Shown one piece after another: positions 53,130 to 61,297 of a DNA stretch of 64,000 nt (position 1 is its first letter; every line of letters starts with the position of its first letter). The notes under the pieces are model-generated. The model was not told where the DNA came from, did no database searches, and saw only the letters and a list, made by a program, of their open reading frames with translations. A program made the position numbers and the translations under genes. Source of the DNA: Chloroflexota bacterium (lineage in GTDB: Bacteria > Chloroflexota > Anaerolineae > Aggregatilineales > J027); assembly GCA_013112715.1 (NCBI GenBank), contig JABFGB010000016.1, forward strand, positions 62,001-126,000, given 5' to 3'.

Positions 53130-53949
53130 CTTTGCCCAGTCGAATCACGTCTAACATCTGGTCATGAATGAGACCGTTGGTGGCGACGATGAAAGGCCGT
53201 TTGACATCATAAAAATCCGTGCCACCCTGATTATCGGTGACTCGTCCACCCGCCTCCAAAACTAGCAGCACCCCGGCCATCATATCCCATTGGTGCAGCT
53301 TGCCTTCCCAATAACCATCGGCCCGCCCCGCCGCGACATAACACAAATCCAATGCCGCCGATCCCATACGCCGATCGCCTTGCGAACGCACCACAAAATT
53401 ATTCCAGTGATCGAGGTTGTTTTCCGGTGAGGTCCACTTGTCATAGGGAAAACCGGTAATCAGCAGAGCAGCACCGAGAGTCTTCGTTGCGGAGACCTCA
53501 ATCAGTTCACCATTTAAGGTGGCGCCATACCCCTTCGCTGCTGCGAATGTTTCGTGCCGCGTGGGGTCATACACAACCGCGACAATGGGCTTACCATCTG
53601 GCCCGGTCAGCGCCAACGAGACGGAAAAAATAGGTAGACCGTGTGCAAAATTGGTTGTGCCGTCGAGGGGGTCCACAAACCAGCGATAATCGCCGTTCGT
53701 GCCTGCGTGGTCATATGCGCCGCCTTCCTCCCCCACAATTTGATGGGTCGGGAAAAATTCGCGCAGTTTGTTGACAATTAAGGCTTCACTTTGTTTATCG
53801 GCCTCCGTGACCAGATCAATCACCGAGCTTTTGTTGAGTGCCCTACGTGGGCGAGCAAAATGTTCACGCAGCAGCGCCCCGGCTTCTTCCGCAATAGGGA
53901 TAGTTTTTTGCAGGGCATCTACGAGATTAAGGGTTTGTGTTGGGGTCAT
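53113..53949 (-). CDS. Inositol monophosphatase family protein
   Basis: A 278-residue metal-dependent phosphatase. The metal motifs are complete: VGEEGG (about 72-77), WFVDPLDGTTNFAHGLP (about 89-105) and WDMMAGVLLVLEAGG (about 221-235). Members hydrolyse inositol phosphate or related sugar phosphates, or 3'-phosphoadenosine 5'-phosphate. The start overlaps the preceding RNA-methyltransferase-like gene by 4 bp (ATGA), and its 3' end overlaps copy C of the tandem family. Confidence 0.92.
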   Translation of the reverse strand: MTPTQTLNLVDALQKTIPIAEEAGALLREHFARPRRALNKSSVIDLVTEADKQSEALIVNKLREFFPTHQIVGEEGGAYDHAGTNGDYRWFVDPLDGTTNFAHGLPIFSVSLALTGPDGKPIVAVVYDPTRHETFAAAKGYGATLNGELIEVSATKTLGAALLITGFPYDKWTSPENNLDHWNNFVVRSQGDRRMGSAALDLCYVAAGRADGYWEGKLHQWDMMAGVLLVLEAGGRVTDNQGGTDFYDVKRPFIVATNGLIHDQMLDVIRLGKDAPRP

Positions 53950-55223
53950 GCGTCTCTACTTTCAGGATGTTCTAACAAGGCCACGCACTGAATATTGGCA
54001 GTCTGCGGCGCAAAATCAATCGGCTGTACGTCAATCAATTCATAGCCATATTTGCGGGTGAGAATTTTGACATCCCGCGCCAACGTCACTGCGTCTTGGC
54101 TGACATACACCAGACGGGTAAATTTTAGATCGCCGACCCCTTCAATGGCATCGTCAGTTAAACCAGTGTGTGGTGGGTCAAGAATCACTGCATCATAAGT
54201 CTGTCCATTTTCTAGCAGTTCACCTAAAAAGGATTCGACACTGCCCTCAATGATGTCCACATTTTCAAGATCGGCAAGATTGGCTTCAGCGTCCGTCGCA
54301 GCCGGAGGATAACTGTCCACATACGTCACAAAATCGGCTTTATCAGACACCATCGCAGAGAAAACGCCAACCCCGCCATATAAATCTAAAACACTTTCAC
54401 CGCCTCGCAGTGCCAGATAATCAAGGATGACTTTTGCCATCGTCTCCATCTGAGGCACATTCGAGCGGAACGAGACGCCTGCTGTCACCCGAAACCAGCG
54501 TCCACCCACTTGATGCACCACATGGGTCGAACCCACCATATTAAACGGTTCATTATCACTCAACAGAAAATTGACGGATACAGGCAGGGTAATTTCCAAT
54601 TCTGGCGGGGTGTCATCTTTGCTGCGCAGCACCAATAGATGCTGATGATCTTCACTGAGATTTAGCCGCACCTCACGCAAATTTTCGAGATCGAGGTCAA
54701 GTTCATCCAACAACCGCATGAGTTCGGGTAAGACGATGTGGCATTCTTCAATCGGGGTGATCTGACGCGGGTCGGTGGCACGAAAGCCTAATTGATCGTC
54801 TTTGGCGGGGAAAAAAGTCGCTTGTGATGAATAGCCCCACTGGGCCGGGCAAGCAATGGCAAATTGCACGGGGGGGTCATCCAAACCACCGAAGCGAGTC
54901 AGTTGGTCAATGACAATATCGGTCTTGAGGGCGATTTGGGCTTGATAGGTCATGTGCTGCCATTGACAGCCACCACACCGCCCCGGCCCAAAATGAGGAC
55001 AGCGGGGTTTAATACGGTCAGCCGAGGCTTCGATTAACTGCACCCCCTCCGCCAGCCATTCGCGCTCATCGGTGTTGATGAGGCGCACTGCTACCCGTTC
55101 ACCGGGGACGGCATAGGGCACTAGGACACGATGGCCCTTATAATGCCCAACCGCATACCCCCCCGGCGCGATGTCGGTCAGACTAATTTCGATAGTGGGA
55201 TTGTTTTTACGTTGTGAGGTCAC
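53946..55223 (-). CDS. RlmCD/TrmA-family RNA methyltransferase homologue lacking catalytic Cys and Glu
   Basis: A 425-residue protein with the full family layout: TRAM domain (IEISLTDIAPGGYAVGHYKG), Fe-S cysteines (CPHFGPGRCGGCQWQH plus EECHIV), a central domain and a Rossmann methyltransferase (SVLDLYGGVGVFS). The catalytic sites differ from the family. The usual VSCNP nucleophile motif reads VYVSQDAVTLARD (Gln376 in place of Cys), the usual base in HVE reads NIQ (Gln412 in place of Glu), and DPPRxG reads DPPHTG. A GTG at 55223 is chosen as start to avoid overlap with the divergent gene. It may be an RNA-binding pseudoenzyme. Confidence 0.82.
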   Translation of the reverse strand: MTSQRKNNPTIEISLTDIAPGGYAVGHYKGHRVLVPYAVPGERVAVRLINTDEREWLAEGVQLIEASADRIKPRCPHFGPGRCGGCQWQHMTYQAQIALKTDIVIDQLTRFGGLDDPPVQFAIACPAQWGYSSQATFFPAKDDQLGFRATDPRQITPIEECHIVLPELMRLLDELDLDLENLREVRLNLSEDHQHLLVLRSKDDTPPELEITLPVSVNFLLSDNEPFNMVGSTHVVHQVGGRWFRVTAGVSFRSNVPQMETMAKVILDYLALRGGESVLDLYGGVGVFSAMVSDKADFVTYVDSYPPAATDAEANLADLENVDIIEGSVESFLGELLENGQTYDAVILDPPHTGLTDDAIEGVGDLKFTRLVYVSQDAVTLARDVKILTRKYGYELIDVQPIDFAPQTANIQCVALLEHPESRDA

Positions 55224-55278
55224 ACATTCACTCGTATAATTCTGCCGTCTGAAGATTGAATAAGCAGGATACCCTAAT

Positions 55279-55824
55279 TTGAGCATTCTTTCCAATCACC
55301 CCCATCCCCATCCCGTGCTGCGGCGTATGGTTGGATGGCTGGCACTCGCTGGCATGGTCGGCATTGTGTTTGGCGCAGTCGGCCTATTCATCGCGGGCCT
55401 CACCTATGGCCTGCCTCTGATGCTTTTGATGATCCCGTTCCTATTGGGTATGATTTTTCCGCTGATTATCTTGACCGCCCTCCATCCCCAAATCACCCTA
55501 CAAGAGGAGGGAGTACGAATCAAGCCGCTGGTGTGGAAAGCGCGCATGGTGGCATGGGAACAATTGACAGCGTTGACTGACCACTCCTTAATGAAGCCGC
55601 CGCCCCCAGCCCGCCAGCAAAATCTCACCAAACGGCCTGTGACAAAGGGGCAGATGATTTTGGTGGAAAAAGGTGCGTTGGGGTGGGCCTTCCGCGTCGT
55701 TGGGTTTGCTGCCGGGCATGGCACAACCCCCGTTTTTGCTATTTCCAGCAAATCTCACCGCGATTATGACCAACTGCTGCAAACCATCAAGCACCGCATC
55801 CACCAACAGAAAGAACAGGCATGA
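55279..55824 (+). CDS. Membrane protein with two helices and PH-like region
   Basis: A 181-residue protein from a TTG start with AGGA upstream. Two adjacent hydrophobic helices (about 18-40 and 44-66) precede a beta-rich part (ITLQEEGVRIKPLVWKARMVAWEQL), which resembles bacterial PH (bPH) domains, then a helix at the end. Function unknown. It overlaps the glycosyltransferase start by 4 bp (ATGA) and diverges from the methyltransferase-like gene. Confidence 0.65.
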   Translation: MSILSNHPHPHPVLRRMVGWLALAGMVGIVFGAVGLFIAGLTYGLPLMLLMIPFLLGMIFPLIILTALHPQITLQEEGVRIKPLVWKARMVAWEQLTALTDHSLMKPPPPARQQNLTKRPVTKGQMILVEKGALGWAFRVVGFAAGHGTTPVFAISSKSHRDYDQLLQTIKHRIHQQKEQA

Positions 55825-56813
55825 CCGAGCGAGTTGCCATTATCGCCACCGTTTTGAATGAAGCGAAATCGGCTCCGGCATGGCTGGACAGCATCGCCAA
55901 CCAAACCCGTCAGCCCGATGAAGTCGTCATTGTAGATGGAGGCAGCCGCGACTATACGCTGAATATTTTGGACGCCTATCAAGGTCGTTTGCCGCTGAAA
56001 GTGGTTTCGCTACCGGGGGCGAATATCAGTCAGGGGCGCAATCGGGCCATTGCGGAATCTACCTGTGAGATTATCGCCAGCACCGACGCCGGAGTGCGCC
56101 TTGAACCCGACTGGTTGGCTCATCTCATCGCCCCGTTTGAACAAGACCCCACGACCCAAGCCGTCGCGGGTTTTTTTCAGGGTGATCCGAATCCAACCTC
56201 CCCTTTTGAAGTGGCGATGAGCGCGACTGTTTTGCCGACGCTGGAGGACATCAACCCCGCTACATTTTTGCCATCGAGTCGCAGTGTCGCCTTCCGCAAA
56301 GGCTTGTGGGAAACCATTGGGGGGTATCCTGAATGGCTGGATTACTGCGAAGATTTGATTTTTGATTTTCGGGTACGGGCACAAATTGGCAGTTTTACAT
56401 GGCAGCCCAACGCGATTGCTCATTTTAAACCGCGCATCACGCTTAAAAGTTATTATCGGCAGTATTATTTGTATGCGCGAGGGGATGGCAAAGCCGATTT
56501 ATGGCGCAAACGTCATGCTGTCCGATATATCACCTATCTGGTGGTGACGCCACTGATTTTGGCATGGGCGTTGTTTATCCACCCTCTATTCTTATTGCTG
56601 TATATCGTGGGAGGGGTCGTTTATCTTAAACAACCTTATCAACGTCTGCCGCGTATATGGGATAGATTAGGCGTAAGAGGTAAGCTACAAAGCCTCGTCT
56701 GGATAGTAATCATCCGCGTGGTGGGAGACGTTGCCAAGATGATCGGTTATCCGGTGGGATGGCGTTGGCGGCTGCAAAATCACCCTCCAAACTGGCATAT
56801 CAGAAACACATAA
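55821..56813 (+). CDS. Family 2 glycosyltransferase, membrane-associated
   Basis: A 330-residue GT-A glycosyltransferase. The nucleotide-sugar site includes IIATVLNEAKSAPAWLDSI and VVIVDGGSRDYT, the DxD-like acidic pair is in IASTDAGVRLEPDWL, and the acceptor-side motif reads GGYPEWLDYCEDLIFDFRV. Hydrophobic helices near residues 240-275 and at the C-terminus anchor it. It probably adds a sugar to a cell-surface glycan or lipid; the sugar is unknown. Confidence 0.88.
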   Translation: MTERVAIIATVLNEAKSAPAWLDSIANQTRQPDEVVIVDGGSRDYTLNILDAYQGRLPLKVVSLPGANISQGRNRAIAESTCEIIASTDAGVRLEPDWLAHLIAPFEQDPTTQAVAGFFQGDPNPTSPFEVAMSATVLPTLEDINPATFLPSSRSVAFRKGLWETIGGYPEWLDYCEDLIFDFRVRAQIGSFTWQPNAIAHFKPRITLKSYYRQYYLYARGDGKADLWRKRHAVRYITYLVVTPLILAWALFIHPLFLLLYIVGGVVYLKQPYQRLPRIWDRLGVRGKLQSLVWIVIIRVVGDVAKMIGYPVGWRWRLQNHPPNWHIRNT

Positions 56814-56820
56814 AAAATGT

Positions 56821-56850
56821 TTGATTTTTAAAATGTTTCTATGGTATGAT
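56821..56850 (+). promoter_or_regulatory. Candidate greA promoter
   Basis: TTGATT (56821-56826) and TATGAT (56845-56850) are 18 bp apart in a short AT-rich stretch just after the glycosyltransferase stop. It would give a leader of about 145 nt before greA, long enough to hold regulatory structure. Confidence 0.5.
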
Positions 56851-56945
56851 GTTTCGTGCAAGGCATTGGGAATATAGCGGCAATCAACGTTTTGTAACAG
56901 ACCCGATATGGGCCTTTTTTGTTCATAGGCTTGGAAAGACAAGTA

Positions 56946-56977
56946 AACAGCAGGGTTTAGGATGCTGTTGATATTTT
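56946..56977 (+). terminator. Terminator-like hairpin in the greA leader (possible attenuator)
   Basis: AACAGCA (56946-56952) pairs perfectly with TGCTGTT (56963-56969) over a 10-nt loop, followed by GATATTTTT, which ends 26 bp before the greA start. Being downstream of the candidate promoter and inside the leader, it would act as an attenuator rather than as the end of the upstream gene. A second, weaker CCC/GGG hairpin with six T lies near 56900-56920. Confidence 0.45.
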
Positions 56978-57002
56978 TAACGACGGATCCGAGGATAAGC
57001 GC

Positions 57003-57476
57003 ATGACCGATGATATTCAATATCTAACTCTGGAGGGTCTTCAGGAGTTAGAAGAAAAACTCAATTTTCTACGCACCGTCCGCCGTCAAGAAATTGCACA
57101 ACGTTTGCATCAGGCGATGGAAGAAGGCGGCGAATTGGCGGAAAATGCCGAATATGAAGACGCCAAGAATGATCAAGCCTTTTTGGAGGGCGAAATCATC
57201 CGCCTTGAGACCATCTTGCGTAATGCGCGGGTCATCCAAGAGGATGGGCGCAAAGATATTGTAGGCTTGGGCGATAAAGTAACGGTGCGGGAAAAAGGCC
57301 AAAAAGAAACCGAAATTTACCTGTTGGTCGGTGCTGCCGAAGCCAACCCCCAAGTGGGTAAAATCTCGTATAAAAGCCCATTGGGACAGGCGCTCATGAA
57401 CAAAAAAGTGGGCGATAAAGTGAAAGTGAATGCACCAGACGGGGAAATCGTCTTTGAAGTGGTAGCGATTGACTAA
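57003..57476 (+). CDS. greA: Transcription elongation factor GreA
   Basis: A 157-residue GreA that rescues backtracked RNA polymerase by promoting transcript cleavage. The N-terminal coiled coil starts YLTLEGLQELEEKLNFL and has the acidic tip GGELAENAEYEDAK (about 42-55) that reaches the catalytic centre; the tip has Glu where many GreA have Asp. The C-terminal FKBP-like domain ends with SPLGQALMNKKVGDKVKVN. lysS follows after a terminator. Confidence 0.96.
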   Translation: MTDDIQYLTLEGLQELEEKLNFLRTVRRQEIAQRLHQAMEEGGELAENAEYEDAKNDQAFLEGEIIRLETILRNARVIQEDGRKDIVGLGDKVTVREKGQKETEIYLLVGAAEANPQVGKISYKSPLGQALMNKKVGDKVKVNAPDGEIVFEVVAID

Positions 57477-57505
57477 ATCGCCACTCGTTTCTAAATCTAA
57501 CGAAT

Positions 57506-57542
57506 GCCCGTGTCTGGTTTTGACCAACGCGGGCGTTTTTTA
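57506..57542 (+). terminator. Terminator after greA
   Basis: GCCCGTG (57506-57512) pairs with CGCGGGC (57528-57534) with one wobble pair, extended by TGGT/ACCA inside, and is followed by G and six T. Read-through to lysS 30 bp later is possible, as its start lies close behind. Confidence 0.85.
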
Positions 57543-57575
57543 TTATCAGATGTCATTCAGAATGAGGGAATTTTC

Positions 57576-59102
57576 ATGACGTGGCAACCCACTAATAACG
57601 TCGAACAAGATCGCTTTGATAAGCTCCAACGACTGCGTGATGCGGGCATTGACCCCTATCCAGCACGGGTACAACGCACCCACACGGCCCAAGCCGCCAT
57701 CGAAACTTTTGAGCGTGCCGAGTCCGGTAATCCTGAATCACCCGAAATCATTGAAGTCATTGTTTGTGGCCGGATCGTGCGCCAAAACTTAAAGGGCAAG
57801 ATTTATTTCGCGCATATTGAAGACGGTACAGGTCGCGTCCAGTTATTCGTGCGGATTGATGCCATTGGCGAGGCGATGTTTGAGCATGTCCGCAAGGATT
57901 TGGATTTGGGTGACTTTTTACAGGCATCTGGCAAGATGATGCGGACAAAGGCGGGTGAGGTCAGCGTCGAGGTCAGTGAACTGCGGCTGCTATCGAAGGC
58001 GCTCAGTCCCCTGCCCATCATTAAGGAACAGCGGCTGGATGACGGCACAGTTGAACGGTATGGCGAATTTAGCGATGTGGAAGAACGCTACCGCCAGCGT
58101 TATGCCGATCTTGCCGTCAACCCCGATGTGCGAGATGTCTTTCGCAAGCGCTCCAAGATTATCCGCGCTGTCCAAAATTTTTTGGATAATGAAGGCTTCT
58201 TAGAGGTTGAGACCCCGATTTTGCAGCCGATTTATGGGGGAGCCGCCGCCCGACCCTTTACCACCCATCACAATCAACTTCATCAAGATTTATATCTGCG
58301 AATCAGCTTTGAACTCTATCTCAAGCGTCTGCTCGTGGGTGGCTATGATGGGGTCTATGAAATCGGGCGTGATTTCCGCAATGAAGGCGTCAGTTTCAAG
58401 CACAATCCCGAATTCACCCAACTTGAATTTTATAAGGCTTATATTGACTATGCTGGCGCAATGGACATTACCGAACGCTTGGTGGCCTACGCCGCCCAAC
58501 AGGTCAATGGGTCCACCATTACCCACTTTGAGGGACATGAAATCAATTTAGCACCCCCATGGCGGCGTGTAACCGTGCGCGAGATCATTCGCCAGCACCT
58601 TGAAATTGATTACGTCGAACACCCTACTGCCAAGTCTTTGGAACAAGAAATGCGTAAGTCTGGCCTGCAATTCCGTCCGGGTCAAACACGCGGCAAGCTG
58701 ATTGAGCATTTATTGGGCGAAGTAGAACAGCATTTGATTCAACCTACCTTTGTTATGGATTACCCAGAGGATATTTCGCCCTTTGCCAAAAAGGTACATG
58801 GCGACGCGACCCATGTCGAACGCTTTGAGTATTACATCGCAGGCATGGAACTTGGCAATGCCTTCACCGAATTGAATGACCCGCTTGACCAAGAAGAACG
58901 CTTTTTAGAAATGGGGCGTTTGTATGGCGAGGAAGACGAAGACGCCGCGCCAGTAGATGAAGATTATTTGCGGGCCATGCGCTATGGGATGCCGCCATGT
59001 GGGGGTGTAGGTTTGGGCATTGACCGCTTGGTGATGTTGCTGACCAATCGTAGCACTATACGCGAAGTGCTCTTATTTCCGCATTTACGGGCACGTGACT
59101 AG
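57576..59102 (+). CDS. lysS: Lysyl-tRNA synthetase, class II
   Basis: A 508-residue class II synthetase that charges tRNA-Lys. An OB-fold anticodon-binding domain (about 60-150, IVCGRIVRQNLKGKIYF) precedes the catalytic core. Motif 2 reads FRNEGVSFKHNPEFTQLEFY and motif 3 GVGLGIDRLVM, with HGDATHVERFEYYIAGMELGNAFTEL between them. The ATG at 57576 follows GAGGGA; an earlier in-frame start would lie in the greA terminator. greA-lysS adjacency is common in bacteria. Confidence 0.97.
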   Translation: MTWQPTNNVEQDRFDKLQRLRDAGIDPYPARVQRTHTAQAAIETFERAESGNPESPEIIEVIVCGRIVRQNLKGKIYFAHIEDGTGRVQLFVRIDAIGEAMFEHVRKDLDLGDFLQASGKMMRTKAGEVSVEVSELRLLSKALSPLPIIKEQRLDDGTVERYGEFSDVEERYRQRYADLAVNPDVRDVFRKRSKIIRAVQNFLDNEGFLEVETPILQPIYGGAAARPFTTHHNQLHQDLYLRISFELYLKRLLVGGYDGVYEIGRDFRNEGVSFKHNPEFTQLEFYKAYIDYAGAMDITERLVAYAAQQVNGSTITHFEGHEINLAPPWRRVTVREIIRQHLEIDYVEHPTAKSLEQEMRKSGLQFRPGQTRGKLIEHLLGEVEQHLIQPTFVMDYPEDISPFAKKVHGDATHVERFEYYIAGMELGNAFTELNDPLDQEERFLEMGRLYGEEDEDAAPVDEDYLRAMRYGMPPCGGVGLGIDRLVMLLTNRSTIREVLLFPHLRARD

Positions 59103-59244
59103 GATGTCCAGACAAATCTCTAACAAGTTTGGCAAGGCCGAATGAAATGCAGTTCCACGCGATGGGAGGGAAAGTGGTATCATCATAGGGGAATTATTTA
59201 ACCCCTTTTTAACTGATTCTTCTTTGGTGGAGGCTCTCATCGGT

Positions 59245-60393
59245 ATGGGCGGCGCAAGACCCACTCTCAAAAACCTCGACTACCGAGCCATTGTAGATAG
59301 TTTGGGTGAGGGCATCATTGTTTTCGACTCAGAAGGCCATCTGGTTTTAGATAACCACGCCGCCCGCCAAATTCTTGGCAAAAATCTGCCAGTTTTGCGT
59401 GCTCAGGGGTGGCCGGCGTGTGCCATGCTCATTGATGCTGGCCGCACCGGAGACAGCCCTACCGCCAGTGAAATCCGCTCTAGGGCTTTACGCCAATCCG
59501 AACCGATTCGGTTTACGATGCTGCTTTCCGGCGCTTCCATGCCGTGTTGGGCCTCAGCGGTCTATGGCGAAGATGGCAAAATCATGACCATGATTACCAT
59601 CGAACGCCCCGACTGGACAGTGCTTACCGAACTGATGAACACTTTCCGTTCTGAAGCACGTATGGCGATTACCAGCACCAAAGGCCATGCCGACCTGATT
59701 ACCCAAATCACCAAAAAACGCACCACCAACATGACAGTAGATCAGCTTTCACAGCGGGTCATCGGGTTTGCCGAATTGATGTCTACGCAGATGTTCCGCC
59801 TGCAACGCCTGATTGATCAACTGCATCGCCTTGAGGTCATGCGGACGGGTGATTTGAACGAGGCGGTCAAGAAGTCTGCCAAGAAAATTAACCTCGCTGA
59901 TTTTTTTGAGGATTTTTTGGAGGAAGTCAACGAAGAACCGCTGCATGACCCCGAAAAAGGCCCACAGGATTATCGAGATCGGCTGGAAGTAGACATCCCT
60001 GATAGATTAAATATTTATGCCGCCCCCAACTACCTCGGCTTTATCTTGCGGGATGTGCTGCAAAACGCCATCATGTACAGCGATCCCTCAACACCCATTT
60101 TCATTCGCGCCTTCTCCACCTCACAGGATCGTTATGTGCAGGTGGAGGTGATAGATCAGGGGTATGGCATCCGCGCCAAAGAAACAGATCGCGTCTTTGC
60201 GCCGTTCCAGCGTGCCCGTCAGCCACAGATTATCGCCGAATTTGGCTATGGCCTCAGCCTCTATTTAACCAAAGCCAATATCGAAGCGATGGGCGGGCGT
60301 ATTTGGTTTGAAAGCGAAGAGGGCGTGGGCACGACCTTTAGCATGAAATTCCCGACCTTCCAAGAAGTCGCGGAAAAACCGGACGCCGATTGA
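59245..60393 (+). CDS. PAS-domain histidine-kinase-like protein without phospho-acceptor His
   Basis: About 382 residues, cytoplasmic. A PAS domain (YRAIVDSLGEGIIVFDSEG, near the start) leads into a two-helix DHp-like region and a complete HATPase_c: N box LQNAIMY, G1 VIDQGYGI, F box FAPFQ and G2 FGYGLSLYLTKANIEAMGG. In the DHp helix, where kinases have SHELRTPLT, this reads RSEARMAIT, so the phospho-acceptor His is replaced by Ser (codon at 59650). The ATG has GGAGG 11 nt upstream; TTG 59224 and GTG 59227 are in-frame alternatives. No response regulator is adjacent. Confidence 0.8.
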   Translation: MGGARPTLKNLDYRAIVDSLGEGIIVFDSEGHLVLDNHAARQILGKNLPVLRAQGWPACAMLIDAGRTGDSPTASEIRSRALRQSEPIRFTMLLSGASMPCWASAVYGEDGKIMTMITIERPDWTVLTELMNTFRSEARMAITSTKGHADLITQITKKRTTNMTVDQLSQRVIGFAELMSTQMFRLQRLIDQLHRLEVMRTGDLNEAVKKSAKKINLADFFEDFLEEVNEEPLHDPEKGPQDYRDRLEVDIPDRLNIYAAPNYLGFILRDVLQNAIMYSDPSTPIFIRAFSTSQDRYVQVEVIDQGYGIRAKETDRVFAPFQRARQPQIIAEFGYGLSLYLTKANIEAMGGRIWFESEEGVGTTFSMKFPTFQEVAEKPDAD

Positions 60394-60409
60394 ACCTCTG
60401 GTGAAATAT

Positions 60410-60872
60410 TCAAAGCCCTTTCGCTAGGACATCTCTAATCAAACGTAACAAAGTACCCGGTGTGATAATATTCAATCCTGAATTCTGGGTGACTTGGGAA
60501 GACTTAAGGAAGTCTTTGGCATCAAGGGTTGCGAAATGGCGGGGCTTTGCGTTTACAGCCGCCGCAAGCACGGGCGCATCCTTGTCTAAAATAAACTGAC
60601 TCCACATTAAAACTTCAGCTTTGGATGGGTTGGGAACGATTTCCCAATTGATATTTGCCATCACATCCTGATAACGCGGTAAGGCAACCGGGGTTTTCTT
60701 TTTTACATTTCTTTCGGCTTCGACCAAAATATACGGACAGGCAATCAATCGCAGTAGCCCTAATTCACCCAATACCAAGACCGCGTGACTTGCCCATAAC
60801 ACCTGATAAAATAACGCTGGTGTCGAGAAAAATACGGGGGGCATTGGGGTCAATCGGTGGTAAGGTTGCCAT
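60410..60872 (-). pseudogene. PIN-domain toxin-like gene disrupted by a +1 frameshift
   Basis: Two frames together encode a PIN protein. The ATG at 60872, with AGGA upstream and inside the end of the AbrB gene, opens a frame reading RIFLDTSVILSGVMGKSRG, the usual PIN start with the first catalytic Asp (residue 17), but it stops at 60765. The remainder (VLVLGELGLLRL, PYILVEAERN, KDAPVLAAA, FATLDAKDF, with the other acidic residues) lies in the frame that continues to 60410. One extra base near 60782 explains the break. The long frame alone (from 60853) reads VFFSTPALF at that point and lacks the Asp. Confidence 0.75.
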
Positions 60873-61137
60873 AGAGTTCCTGAAATAAGATTTCGCGTTC
60901 TCCCTTTGCTCCCGCCAAAAAGTCGGCGACGGATACCCCTTGCTCTGCCAACAGCCTACTCATATAATCCGCAAATTCTGGCACGAGCAAACGGGTCGGA
61001 ATCATCAACAAACTGTCTTCAGTCTGAATCAGCTTGAGAGAATCCCCAGCTTGCAAGCCTAAAGACTCGCGCAGTTCAGCCGGTAAGGACAATTCCCCAT
61101 CAGCCCCAATTTCCACCTCGTAGGTTAGTGTTTTCAC
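60850..61137 (-). CDS. AbrB/MazE-type antitoxin-like DNA-binding protein
   Basis: A 95-residue protein with an N-terminal SpoVT/AbrB swapped-hairpin domain (EVEIGADGELSLPAELRESLGLQAGDSLKLIQ) and a C-terminal helical tail that would wrap the toxin. I chose the GTG at 61137 because AAGGA precedes it; ATG 61161 is in frame but leaves the site inside the gene. The PIN gene overlaps its 3' end, the usual antitoxin-toxin order. It probably represses its own operon. Confidence 0.82.
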   Translation of the reverse strand: MKTLTYEVEIGADGELSLPAELRESLGLQAGDSLKLIQTEDSLLMIPTRLLVPEFADYMSRLLAEQGVSVADFLAGAKGEREILFQELYGNLTTD

Positions 61138-61297
61138 TCCATTTATTCCTTCCAATCTCATCTATAGTTAAAGTCTATTAGAAAAAACGGGTCTTTGGCA
61201 AGACTTGAACCTTCTCCATTCGGCTCTAGTAATTCCTGCGAAGCCGCAATCATCCAATGCCGTTTCGAAAATGAGCCATTATGTGGAGAGCGACTCT

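Noticed and set aside
56895..56920. CCCGATATGGG followed by six T as a terminator of the glycosyltransferase gene
   Set aside because: The stem is only three to four pairs, too weak to call alone; mentioned only with the greA leader.
60410..60853. Taking the 147-codon PIN frame as an intact toxin
   Set aside because: It misses the first catalytic Asp, which is found in another frame directly overlapping; a frameshift explains both.
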